From Tetranychus cinnabarinus (taxonomy: Eukaryota; Arthropoda; Arachnida; Trombidiformes; Tetranychidae): 64,000 nt of DNA. Location of the stretch: NCBI GenBank assembly GCA_022266195.1, contig WHVY01000001.1:6448001-6512000 (forward strand), read 5' to 3'. Under the pieces are notes generated by a model that had not been told where the DNA came from, searched no databases, and saw only the letters and a list, made by a program, of their open reading frames with translations. Made by a program: the position numbers and the translations under genes. Shown one piece after another: positions 36,901 through 50,400 of the stretch (its first letter is position 1; each line of letters starts with the position of its first letter).

Positions 36901-39900
36901 TAGTAGACAATAGTACTTCTTATTTATAAGTAACTTTGAAGACAAGTTTATTATTTACTATTGAAGCCGAAACCATTGCTATAACTTTGAGTTTAGTTGC
37001 TTTATGTTGGTGTTAAACAAAACAACTTGATTCAATCCCATTCAAAACGCAAAGAGTGCTTTTGACTTTATGGTTGAGTCTTTCGTCTGTTCAAACTTGA
37101 AACCAATGATGTTTAAAACGGCAACAAGAATGATATTTTAATAGATTCGAAGCTACAAGCTTAATGTTTTAATGACTCTGTAGCATAACGTTGCAATGGA
37201 TGTTATTGATATTTATGAAAGCTTAAAACTCTTTGTAGCTTTTAATGTTGTAAAATGTGTAATTTGCAAAGATAATGTTTGGCAAACAATGATTTTTACC
37301 CTCATGATTTGATGGAAATGTTGGTGAATTCAATCTGAATCTTAGTTTTTCCAAGTTTTTCTCATCTATATTTGAACTGTTCTAAAAGTTTTGTCAGTAA
37401 ACAAGAAGAATCAACAGACTAAACCAGTAAAGGGTTTCGATGTCGAGAAATTCTGTAATCTAAAGACTCTTTCATCCTACTTTTGTTTGTATCATTTTGT
37501 AAAAGATTCAGAATAATCTGAACTGAAAAAAGGACGAAAAATAAGCTTGACTCGCCTCAACTCATAACCGTATGTTTATCGAAATATGATGATAAATTGG
37601 GCTGCTTGATTTGTTCATCAACGTAAACGTAAATAGTGAATGAATAATAGCCTTCTTTACATGATCATAATTCAATAGCAACATTTACTTGTGAATAATA
37701 TTTATTCACCAGAAAGAGGAGAAAAAAAAGAAAAAGAAAAAAAAGGAATCATGAGAAGAGTTGAATGGAATAAAAATGGCGATTCAGAGTTTCTTATTAT
37801 TCATGAGAAGTATCTTTTTATTCAATCTTTCCATTTTTTTATCAAACAATTTCAAACCAAATTATCTCAACCATTTCTCACTTTTTATCTTCCATCCATC
37901 CACTTCTTCCATCATCATCATTTCACTTATCAATTCCTAAACATTTCCCATTCCTCACAAGTGGGAGTGAAACACAAGCCCAATGCATTCCCAGTGAAAG
38001 CCAAATAAATAAGTATTAATTTTATTCAAAAACAAAATTAAAATTGGTTGATTATTTGCTTTTTCAATTTTCTTTCAGAGAAACTCTCGGATTTAAATTC
38101 AAAGGATTCAATTGATTTTCATTTTGAAAAAAGTACAATTTAATATTCAATTTAGTCTTGTTACAATTTAAATTATCTTTTGTTTCGCTGTTACCCAAAA
38201 CAATATCAAAGCAACAATCAAACCCAAAAAAACAATATTAAAGTTGAGTGTTGAAAGGTGAAATAGTTTTAAACAGATGAAAGTTTTAAGGATTGTTCAA
38301 AATTCAATTGATCATTTGTGTGATTATTTAGTTTGCTTGTTAAAAGGGAATCTAAAAGTGAAATTTTTCTTCCATTTACCTTCACAAAATCAGATTTACC
38401 TTTCTTTTTACATTATTAATAAACTCTGCTTTTTTTTGCTCAACTTTTTTTCCTTATTACCATTTCACCTCCCTGTTGAATCAACTTGATGATCATGTAT
38501 ATTCAGTGGTACAATAATTTACAGCTCCATCAAAAGATATAATAAGAGGAAAAACAAAGTTGAATACATTTAAAGAGAAACCTTTATTTCGTTATTAAAT
38601 ACATTTCACATTTTTCATGGTATATCAATTCAGTGATTAGAGTTTATTCATTAGATTGGAATAAAGTTTAGTTAATAAAATGGTTGGAAAAACAAATGAG
38701 AAAAGAAAATCTCTTTTTTTCTTCTTTCATTTCCTGATTTCAACTTTTTTTTTCTGGTAAACTCGACTTTTCTCATCTTTACCAAGTCTTTAAATGTATT
38801 ACATTTTACTTGCAATGTTTCAGTCTTTCATTACTATTTATGATGTATTAATGCATTTGATTGACATGAACGCCTTTTTGGGTTTAAAGATTAAAGTGAA
38901 CCCAAGAAAATACATGGAACAGTATTCATGAAACAAGATGACTGGTTATCAGTTGTGATGAGATGGTGAAAGTGAATGAACAAGAATAAGATGAATGTGT
39001 GTCGAACTGAGGCCAACATGGAGTTTGATGAATTATCCTTTTCTGCTTAACCTCATTTTGCATTGTTGTCACGTTAAAGTCACCAAGTATCTTTACCATG
39101 AAACTATCAGTTTAACGTTCAATAATTCAATATTAAATATTCAATTTTCATCGCCTTTTAATTGGCTATTCAGTTGACTGAGTTGAAACAACTTTAATTG
39201 TGATTCTGTTGAATCGATTTTTTCTTTCATCTGAATTTCGATTTACAACTGAACGTTGGCACATTGATGGTAGATTGTGTGATTTGATGATTCATTTAAT
39301 GATCAGTAAATCATGATGGACGATTGGGCAATTTTCATGGAACTACAATTTGTTGGAAAAGTGAAAAAGCATTGAAAGTCTACTTGACCACATTGAGTAC
39401 TTTACATTTCAAGGCAAATATTTACTCTTTTGTCTTGTTCAATAATTCACCTGAGATTCATCCTTTTCCTCCTCTTATCTGCTTACCTTGTCATTTTTAT
39501 ACATTTTTATTCGCATCTTTATCAACCAATTCTGGGTTCACATGAAACTTACAACAATTATAATCACATCAATGGTAATAAGATTTCATTGTTTACCGTG
39601 AACCTTTCAAACTGTTTCACCACTTTTCCACAAAATCGCAAAATTTATCAAACTTTTTCTCTGTTTACATAAATTTCACTCCCAGATCAACCCTTCCAAC
39701 CAGATCCATCCCAGGTTAGATGACAATTCCTGCAACATTTTGGAATGTATTGAAATGCTAAAAAGATGAAAAAATTGTTTCTTTTTAATCTATTTTTGAA
39801 TAAAACATCAAAACGAACTAAAATGTTTAATAAATAGCTTCTATTCAATATTCCGACATTTTTGGCTATAAAAATATTCTCGTAATCAAAATGTGAGTTT

Positions 39901-41444
39901 TGCCTTGAAGCTTCCAACAAAAGTCAATCTGACGAAACTTTCAGTCCAAATGTTCTGAATGTTGGAATGAAATTTTTTGCCTTTTCCAAAGTTCGCATTC
40001 ATCTGATTAAAATTTATCTAAAATTGAAAAAAGGTTCAAATCACTAAAGTAATAAAAAAATGTTCAATTTTCAATGTTCATGGAAATAGAGTTGCAAGAA
40101 TGATTACATTCAGAACTTTTCATACTTTTCAGATATAAAAGGAATCTTTTCATGTCAAAGAAGAAAAAGTTGAAATTATTGATTAGCGATTTCGATTCAA
40201 TGTATTTTGGTTTCCTTTCAATTTAATGTCATACTTTCGATGGTCCAAAATTTCGACTTTTATTGATCACAAAAAATGACTTTTTTAAGGTAAAACATTT
40301 CTTTACATTTGGCTATCAGTTTGGTCAACAAATAATGAAACCAAATGAACCAAAATTTAACCAGTTTTAATCATTTTGCATTCGAAAAATAATTCCATGG
40401 AAAATGGTGAATCTCGAAAAGAAATTTTCAATTTCCATTTTCAAGTTTGTACAATGTTTTCGTGATAAAATTGGCCCAATATTTTCTCGTTGAATTGGTT
40501 TAATTTGAAATTCAAATTTTACCTTTTTAACCATTCAATTGAAGATGAATTTTGACGGTGAAAATACCTTGTATCGGTTGTTATTTATCATTTAATTGAT
40601 CGTCAATAACTGTGATCAGGCGACAATTGAAAATCTATTTTTTGTTCAGTTATCATTTCCATTCTTCCCACAACAATAACTTGTTTTAGTTGAAAAAATA
40701 TGCATCATTTTCATATTCCGATTGTTCATTGAAAATAAAATTTCATGTTTTTAAAGCTTGTTATTCTTCCTTTTGCTTCTTCCAATCTCATTCAATCTTT
40801 TCCTTCTCATCCTATTTTGAATTTCAAATTAATCTGTTATTGAGTATTCAATGGACAGGGATAACATGAAAATTCCGAGTTTACTTTTAATGTTTTCTTT
40901 TTCCTTCTCTTTTCACATTAAATGTCATCTAATGTCTGGTTAGAGCCACAAAAAAGCATTAGTAAATGGTTAAACCATTAGAATCCACAACATTTTATAA
41001 CATCAAAAGTCCAAATTCGAACTGATTATCTCGACAATTATTCTGCTCTTTGTTATTGTTGGGAAATCTTTCAAAATAAATATTGATATTTCACATAAGA
41101 AACTAAATAAAAGCATAAAAGTCGAGTGTGATTCAAGAGTCGAGTACCGATAGTACTTCGGGCTTTATTCAAGTTAACCAGGAATTAACCAAATTTTCTT
41201 CGTTGATCATTTCGAATTGTTAATGGCTTGATCTCATCTCATTGCTAAATTGTCCAGTTCAAGAAAGTCTGGACAGAAAAATTCTGTTCCAATCAAAGTC
41301 AATGGTTAGTCTTGAACTGGATAATTAAGTGGTTGGAGGTTGGAGAAGGTTTATTTGATTGGAAAAGCTTTTCATTTGTGTTTCTGTTATAACTTCAATG
41401 TTCCTCCAAGTGATCTAATTGTAATTTGTTTGACTCTACAACAG
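21964..41444. other. Long gene-poor AT-rich region (right part of putative giant Rbfox intron)
   Basis: About 19.5 kb with no recognisable gene apart from the Cys-rich relic near 29.3 kb. Poly-purine/pyrimidine and CAT/ATC microsatellite-like patches occur (for example near 27510-27570 and 32530-32565). Open frames of 60-105 codons are present but biased to low-complexity Phe/Ser/Leu or Lys content and lack family signatures or good splice partners. Confidence 0.4.
29247..29557 (+). pseudogene. Cys-rich protein relic in two frames
   Basis: One frame reads GKYAFIESCNGTRVRKV then KLQIVQVGSFTEPTNCKGM. A one-base shift near 29366 leads to CFHHFFVHHSCSSEQFKCYL, then ECEECQLLIPMRCATQ and a TAA at 29555-29557, overlapped by AATAAA. 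The CxxxxFxC and CxLIPMRC spacing recalls part of an LDL-receptor class A repeat, but the middle is too long and no in-frame ATG starts the first part. It may be a frameshifted fragment of an extracellular Cys-rich protein. I do not assign a function. Confidence 0.25.
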
Positions 41445-44400
41445 GCTCAACAATTGGTTAACCCAATGACAAGTATTTGCTCACCATATTCACAATTCAC
41501 CTCACTGAGTCCATCGTCAACACCAAATGGTTCACACTGTGATCAAGCACCAATTGCCAATGACACAAATGTCAACTGTAATGGTTTAGTCAACGGACTG
41601 AATGGAACAAGCCTAGCCAATGGTCAACTTTTGGGACACACTGAAAGTTTACCCGATAAACCGAGAAGCTCAATCCTGTTAACCTCCAACTTTAATGGGC
41701 AACACTGCTCATCACCGCACTCAAGCAACCAGTCTAATCAATCAAACAAAAGCACCAGTCAAACGTTGACTCAAACCTCATCAACCAGTCCGTCAGTATC
41801 ACTCGATAATCAACCCTGTGAACCAAGTTTCATGAATGGCCTTAGAAAGTCAAACGCAGTTGAACAACAAACGGTAAGCAAAAGTAAACTCTAGTTATTA
41901 ACAGATTGTTTGCCCAGAGTAAATACATTGTTTAACCAGACCTAAAAATTAGGCAAACATGAATCCAATTTTGAGCTGAACAATTTTGAACAACCCAGAA
42001 CAAACTAAAAGCCATTTTTTACCACAAAAATTTTCAATGAAAGTGAGAGTTTAAACAAATTATGAAGGACTTGTGTAAATAAAATAAAATGATGAAAAAA
42101 GAGAAAATGAAAAATGAAATAAATGAGGAAAAAAATAACCAATAACGAGAAATGAAGAGCAGATTTTTCAACATGAACAATCAAGAATTTTAGTGATGAA
42201 GCGAAAAGCAAACGGTAAAGAATGAAATAAAGAACAAGTTGGATAAAATAAAATATAAAAAATGGAGAATTACATTACTCTTGATCTTCTAGTTCAACTG
42301 AGTATTTCATGAATCTCAAGATTCTTTTTGTGTTCAACCTTTCTCTTTCTCTACTTTTCTCTGTGTTTTATATCCATTCTTCATCTTCCCTGTTCTTTTC
42401 CCATTATCTTCTTCATCATCTTTACTCGAGTTGTACACTTTTCCTCCTTCTTCCATCAAAAGTTTTCTTCCTTTTCTCACTCACTTGTTTCCCTGTTCAT
42501 CCATGAATGGCATCCAACTATGCACTTTAAGCTTTGATCTTGATCATTTGAATCTTTATTTCTCTCTTTTTTATTATTGTTTCAAATCAAATCATTTTTC
42601 TTTTTCTTTTTTCTTTCCTGTCTCTCTTTGGCATTCAATAGCAAACTGATCCTGATGCTGATGAAGGTGTAAGGATAGGTTTAACCGAATCAAATGGTAC
42701 ACGGAATGCCTTTGATGCCAACTGTGCAGGAATCCCGATCAACTGTGGTCTCACCTCTAATGGCATTAATCAACCCAAAAGGTTGCATGTTAGTAATATT
42801 CCGTTCAGATTTCGTGATCCAGATTTAAGGCAACTTTTTGGTGTAAGTTTCATTCATTTGACATTTTATTCCAACTTCAACTTTTATCTTGCTCAAGCTA
42901 CAGGTTTTCAGCTTATTTTTATGATGGTTGACGTTATTCATCATGAATATTTAAATTTGACAGTAAATATTTGATTCAATTACAACTCGTCCATAGTCAT
43001 TCATTTTGCATGATTTTTCAGATCATTAGTCTTGAGTACAGTACAATAAACGATTGGTGAAGCCAAAAAGACTACTAAAGTTTTATGTTTTTAAATCATC
43101 TTTTATTTCAAATCAAAAAGTACAAATTTTATGAGTCTTTTTATTTAAAAACTTCGACTGGTTCCACTCCTGATAATGCTAGATTGGATAGTCTCATTTT
43201 CCTAATTGTACAGAATTGAATCTTGTGATGTCTCTTCTCTAAAAAACTGAGTATGGTTATGGTTTCTGTAGCTTTATGTGTTTATTTTAGCCTTTTAGTG
43301 CGACTCAAAAAACGAAGCAAATTATTCCTAACCCAATATTTTGTAGCCAACAAGCCTTGAGCAGCAGGTATCGTACATCTTCTCCGTCTCACAATCCCTG
43401 AGAAGGAGAAAAGTCTCGATTCCACCAATTACGGTGATTTATCTGTCAGTCTGAATATTGGTAGTAATAGTACAAGTAACGTTATCGCCATTAAAAGTTT
43501 GATGAGATTGTGTTACTTTTCATATGACCGAAAGTTACATCCTCTTAATAGTTCATTGCCGATATCACCCAGTCGAAGGCGGCATACACGCCAGAAAATG
43601 CGCACCAAATAAAAGTCTCAGATTTAGCGCAAATTTCGCGCTAATGCAATAAGATGCGCGCTAAGTGCTCGTCTAAATTTCTAGAAACAAAAAAACATCT
43701 CACCCAGACTCGAACCTCATTCAACCTCTTTCACATAGCCCAACTCTTTAACCACTGAGCTATAAGTTCACATTTAAAAATTAAGATTAAATTTATCTTA
43801 TATTTTTCCAAGCAGACATTGATAAATGAAATCATGGCGTAAACGCAGAAAAAGGCAAGTTTCTGGCGTTTTTGTTTCATGCGTATCTGAATGAGCATGA
43901 AACGCAATTCAGTGTAGACTTTTTTATTCGACTGGGCAGAATCAAAGAATTACTCCATCCTGCAACCCCAACAAAGACCTTTATTCTGTTGAATCATGCT
44001 TTTTATCGAACGATCCTCAATATCAGTAATTTTAGAAGCTAAATTTTCATATAACAGTTACGAGGTGACAAATGGAATACGAACTAGTTTGGATTTATAA
44101 ATATAGATTGCGATCACATTTTTTGGTCTTACGGCTAATATAATGATTTTGCATCTTTTTCCTGACCATTCTCATACCAAAATTTTAGAAAATAAAATTG
44201 ATATCAATGAAAAAAGACTTTCAGTTCCAATCGTCAGTGACAGAATGTTCATGTTGGCAGTAAACCATTTGAAATCAATCCTGGATTAGGCATTAATATC
44301 AATAAAAAATCATCTTATTCTCGAAATGATAGTTTTACATCCAACAATTTTCCTGATTTCTAATTGATTCTATTGAAATTGATATTTTTAAAGATTTCGA

Positions 44401-47400
44401 TATTTGTTTCCTTTACTTGCGCTTTGTATTGCTATACTTTTGGCTGGCTCGGAATTATTTTTCACACAATTTTCTTTCGTCCATTGATTAACATTTCCTT
44501 GAACATTATCCATTATTATTGTTACTGTTGTTTGACTTTTCTTTGGATAACAATGTTGATATTGCTTGTTATTTACTTCACTTTGTGTCTAAAGCAACAA
44601 AGAAACATTTGGATGATGATTACCATGAAACAGAAGATTAGGAAAGAATAAGAAAGTGAAGAAATGATTCAGCCAAAATCGATGTTTCTATTTCGCTATT
44701 ACAGGGTTCATCAGTGAGGTTGGAACAAGCAAAGTTCAAAATTTTGATAAAAAAGCTCCAAATTTCGTTGCCAAGTTTCTTTGCAAACTCAATTTGACTC
44801 AAATTCCAGCAAATAAATAAAGTTAAAACTTGCAACTCAACATAAGGCTTGACTTTTCCATGAAAATAATATGATTTGTAGATGTACAGAACCATAATTT
44901 TGATTCATTTTAGTGTTTTTTGACCTCAAAAATCAGCTTGAACTGTTAACTTAATCGAGTTTGACCATCTACTGAGAAATGTTTTGCATTCTTTTTGTGT
45001 TCAAACATCGAGATTAACTAATAGTTGTGATGAAAAATTCAAATCCATTCCAGTTGACTGGCTTCTGATTATTTTTATTGCATTTGGTTGTTTAAATAAC
45101 ATTTACAAGATGATGTTAAATTGATTCACATTGAACTTGTTTTCCTTTCCTCTTCCATTCCATGAAATGTTTAACCAACTTATCATTTTGCTTCTACAAT
45201 TTATATTATTACTTATCGATTGTTGAGAATAATTGTTTTATTCATTAGATTTTCCCTTCATCCATTTGATGAAAGTGAAGCTAAAAAATCTGGAAGCTAA
45301 ACTTTGTTGTTACGCTAACTAAATATAATTAGTATGTTATTGGTTATCTTGATTGGTACAATCATTATCAATTTATGAGCCAAAAAAGGCTTCCATTTTG
45401 GGTGGAAAACCTTTTTCCTTTCAGGCTAAATAATCGGATAAACTGAAGTGAATAGTTTTAAACGAGAAAAGCAAAAGTCCAATCTTTTTTCTTCTTCCAA
45501 AACAAACATGAAAAGTTTTATTTTCATTTTCAAATTGAATTTCGATATTATCACAACTCAAGGGAGTTGAAATTTCGTCTCTTCAAGACTGTCTTATCAA
45601 CTGAGCAGGTTAATTCAATCGTTGATTGTCCATTCACGAATTTCATATTTCGACTAATTTATTCTTTTACTTTTTCACAGCAATTTGGACAGATAATTGA
45701 TGTTGAGATTATCTTTAATGAAAGAGGATCAAAGGTGAGTAATCAAATATTCAATTACAAGTAATGCTTTTATTGTTCAGGGAAGATCCAATTATTCATT
45801 TAGTAATTGAACCCAAGAACACCTGAAAATCTGATCAACTAATGAAGCAATTTTTTGAATTACACTTTGTTCATTCTTGGTTCGATAAAAATTGGTGAAG
45901 ATTTTTTTGGTGAAATGTTTTTAATTTTGGAACTTTTGGTGAGAAATAAAAGGATTTTTTAGAAACTTGAAGTTCCTCACATGAAACTGAAAACAGATCT
46001 TTTAGACGTTCACACCTTGCAGTTATTGAACATTGAATGATGACCTTTTTGATCTGTTTTTGATTCACTCTATTCAGTGAACATTGAATAGCTGAATTGA
46101 TGGTTTCCTTGAGAGAAGCAAAAATGCTTTCAACATTTCCATTGAATTGATATTCTGCGATTTCTTGGAAAATTTCACCTTCTTTTGAATCTGTGGCTTC
46201 ATCTATTGAATAATGAAAGGTGTGAAACAAATGAAGTGATTAAATGAACTGAAACAAGTGTGAACTTTGTTCAATGGAAACCCTTCAAGAAATTAGGTAA
46301 ACATTTGATGAAAGCAAGAAGTCCGAGTGAATCTGACAAAGTGAAATATCATTGAGTATCGCAATGAGAAGTGAGAAAATTCCGATTGAATGAGAAAATA
46401 AAGAAACGTCAAGAATGCACAAAAAATGATCGAACTTGTAATTGAGCAATTAATTTAGAGATCAGTCTGAATGAAGATGATTAAAGATGAACCCAATCTT
46501 TACCAGAGAGCAACTAATCAATCAATTTTTGGCCTTAATTGATTAATGAGAAAGCCTTTTCGATCTTGTATGAATCAATCAGATAAATCAATTAATAATC
46601 ATCAACTGTATCTTTCAACTGAATGCATTATATAAAACTATTAAACATGTATGTTTACCTTTCAGGGTTAAAATTCCCAGTTGTGATGCTTTTCTCATGT
46701 CTGGCTATTCACCTAACTGGTTTATATTGAGATTCATCAAGAAATATTGAAATCCCATGATATTAGGGTTTCGTTAATTTACGAATAATGAAAGGGAAAC
46801 AATAATTTTTTAATGAGCAAACAATCGATTTGATGAAAGTAATTTGAACATGGTTATTGAACATTCATTAACAATTATTGCACTTAAAAGGGAAAGACTT
46901 TGGGCTTTCAGGTTACTTGCGAGTTTCAAGTTGATTAGTTAACTGCGAAAATTTGCAATTAAGATTTCACGAAATTTCTCGATGTTTTTTGCTGTAAACT
47001 TGATTCGTTTTTGTTTTGGCACAAAGCATTGATTGAGTTTAGTGTGAAGCCTTGTGATTACAGTTAAGAGAACGAAGTTGGCCATTGATAGCTTATTCTA
47101 AGAGCTCATTTGGTAACATACTAAATCGAAGGTCTATTGTTCAAAGTTGCTTGGAATTCCAAGTCGAAATCAATTGTTCATTAAGAGTAAACAATAAGAT
47201 TGAAAGGAACGCCATATGGTCTAAATTTTTAATCAAAAACACATTGGAACAAATTGAACGAGTTAGAAAAGAATAAGAAAAACTCCAGAAAAAAACTCCA
47301 AAAATAACTTGTTATTTTGTAGTTGTCTTACAGAACTTAGAAAACCCAATTTTTTATCTTTAACCAGTTTGGGTACTGATTAACAAAGGAATCAAACATT

Positions 47401-50400
47401 GATTCCCTAACATTGCAGCAACCTCAACCAGTTATTTATAATCGGGTTGATACCAAAAAGTAAAGTAATCTTTACTCTACTCTCTGGTTGATACCGGTCA
47501 TGAAGTAACCGATCCAAAGAGTAAAGTAGAAGAGATTTAATAAATTATCTTAACTTTTTTCTTATCATTTTTAGTTTTTTTTCAATTTTGCATTCTATTA
47601 TACCAATTGTCGCCATCCGTTGAGTATAAAATACCTGCGACCAATCCATAGTACTTTTCCTTCCCCTTTAACCAGAAAACCGGTTACCAGCAAAGATTAG
47701 GGTCTGGTAACTTTAATCTTTGGTTACCAGTAATTACAACATCTTTAATTGACTAGCCAAGTGCTTGACGAATCTAATAATTTTGTGAAGACATGAGTTC
47801 GGTTCATTTGTGTTTCATCAAAGCTTTCACCAATTCTAGACGAATGTTTCTTTAAAAGCTCAACATTTAATTGTTACCAATAAAGGTGACTCTAACCTGG
47901 TCTCAACCTTTTCATCAATTGATTCTTTGTCTTTACAGGGGTTTGGTTTTGTTACTTTTTCTGATTCCATGGATGCGGAAAGAGCACAGAATCAGCTTAA
48001 TGGCTCCATCGTTGAAGGACGCAAGATTGAGGTAAATTTGCATTTCTATTTTTTACTACCCAACCCTTTCCAACATTCCCTGGAAATTGTTCCTTTCCCA
48101 TTTCAATGACATTATTGGAATGCATGATGATTGACCATAAAGCATGACTCAATTATTTGACTTTATCAAGAGCAGAGAACGAAAATTGGAAAAGGTTCAA
48201 CAAAACGGTTTACAGATTAGTTGATTGCATGGGATTGAATTCAAGCCATTTAAACGTTTGATTAATTTTTGATCTTAGGTTGAAATCGTACGCCTTTTAA
48301 TCGCAGTGAAAATGCATTTTGTGTTGAATCTTGGCTCAATCAAATCTAAACGATATTCATCTCTTGATCACCTTTTTTCCTCTGTTTTCATGACAGTTTA
48401 TCGAACCATTTTATCCTTGATCATTCTTTATTACCTTAATCTTTTCTCGTCCAATTCTTTCATTTCTTTTCCCTCCATTCACTGGTCAACTAATTGTATT
48501 AATGAATTCATTAAATAGTGACGATTGGTCAAAGTCTTGCTGCTTTACTCTCTATTGTTGGTCAGCATTCATGTTTAACCCATGAGAAGTGAGAGGCAAA
48601 AATGAACCAACAATAACAAGACTCATAATAGTAATAATAATAAGGGAAAGTAAAAATGTTATTGAATAAGTGAAATCATCAATTGACCAATTTATTGTCG
48701 ACTTGGACCATTAAATGAGATCAGGATGTAACTTGTCTCGATTGAGTGTTAAACTAGATTCTGTGTTTTTCATGAGTTACACACTATTTAATCAGTTGTA
48801 TCATTTTATCTGATTAGCCAGTAAATAGTGTAAAGACAGTCAATATTGAGGACTTATCTTTAGTCAATAATGAAAACCAGTTAAAGAGTTGATCAAAGAA
48901 CCAAAAAAATATCGAAAAAGCGATTCATAAACAATATTACAACTTGTCTCGACTGCAATAATTACTATTAAACTGATCTTAACTATCTTAACACAGTCTA
49001 AGAGCAAATACAGTCACAGAACATTTCAGATGATCCAAGTTCAGAACAAGCTGAAAATCTTCAACTCATGTAGAAATTGATTCGCAGAACATTAACTTAA
49101 ACTCGTAACTCGACTTTTGAAGCTCATTTCCAGGTTAACCGAGAATTAAGAGAAACATTTTTCCCCCAAATTTTCTGACTTGGGATTTTCATCCTAATTT
49201 TCACCTCATTTCAGTGGAAGAAAATCATGAGATGAACTTTGAATCGTTTTCTAAGGTTGTTCCATCTCTGCAAATGTTGATAGATTGTTCAGTTTCAAAC
49301 AGATCTTTCACTTTAGGTTGAGTTGTAGTTTGATCATGAATCTTTGTGAGATGATTTAAAGATATAGATTTGAACAATTTTAATCGAAATTTTTGATCAT
49401 GAAAAAGTAAATCAATCTTATCGTTTTGTTGAAAACCATTTTTAACCTCATCCTTGGCAGTTTCATTTTGTCTTTTCACTTAAACTTTATCTTAACCTTT
49501 CTTTCCTTTTTATGCAAACACTTTTTTGGTCGTAAATTGTTACATTTTTTGACACTTTTCCTGATTAGGTAAATAACGCAACCGCACGAAATAACAGCAA
49601 GAAAAATGTTACACCTTTATTGAAAAATGGTAAGTTGCAAATGACTTGAATATTAGATGGACAAGATTAGACTGACCTGAGACGCGAAGAGAAGAAGAGA
49701 AAAAAGAGTTGAAAATTGAATTGAAGAGTGAATTTTGTGAATCAAGTGTCAACATGATTTGTGATGTAAATATAATGACAAGGTTGTATGGAAGAGAGAT
49801 GAAAGGCTAGAAATGAAAAAAAGTCCAATCCATTAATCATGTCACTGTCGTATTCATGTAATCATCACCTATCACCTTAGATTAATTGCATGTTTGTTTT
49901 CATCTTTTCTTCTTATTTCTTCATTTCGCTTTGTTCGCACAATCATCTTGAAACGTTTTCTTGTGACTGACACACATTTACACATAAATACACACAAAAT
50001 TGACACCAATTCACGTATGAACCATGTCTACATATTGATATAAATATATATCCATACAATTTAAATACTTTTCTGGTTCCACCAAAACTGGCTCTTCCTC
50101 AATTGTGTCACCAATTATCCCACTGGCTGACGAGCCAACATCGTCGGCCACAGCCTTAAGGGAAGTGACGCTATCAAGAGCACCGAGAACAGCACGAACC
50201 AGCTCTTTGGTAAATGCATTTGTTCGGCATCCGTCTCCGTTATCGGTGGCTACTAGTTCGCTGCATGGGTATGCTCCGTAAGTTTGAATCTCTTCTCTTC
50301 TTCAATCAATCCTTTCTTTTTCTGCTCAATTGAACAAATTTCAAACAATTTTTACGCTCATCAATGTTTGTCTTCAACGCTCCGGTTGGTTCGAAACGTT

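Noticed and set aside
37691..38008. 105-codon frame with Lys-rich start and His/Phe-rich middle
   Set aside because: Starts with GTG, composition follows local purine and pyrimidine tracts, no motif or splice partner.
42309..42649. Several overlapping open frames rich in Phe, Ser and Leu
   Set aside because: They lie in the pyrimidine-rich intron just before an Rbfox acceptor and are mutual shadows of low-complexity sequence.
43697..43768. Functional tRNA gene
   Set aside because: A and B boxes are present, but the acceptor and T stems do not pair well; a tRNA-derived element is more likely.
44364..44651. 95-codon hydrophobic frame resembling a membrane protein
   Set aside because: Hydrophobicity follows T-rich composition; no family signature, no signal of selection visible.
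50101..50277. Alternative reading of the Rbfox exon region as GSDAIKSTENSTNQLFGKCI ending in a stop
   Set aside because: The other frame joins in phase to both neighbours and leads into PVYQDPF and the canonical YAPY end, so it is preferred.
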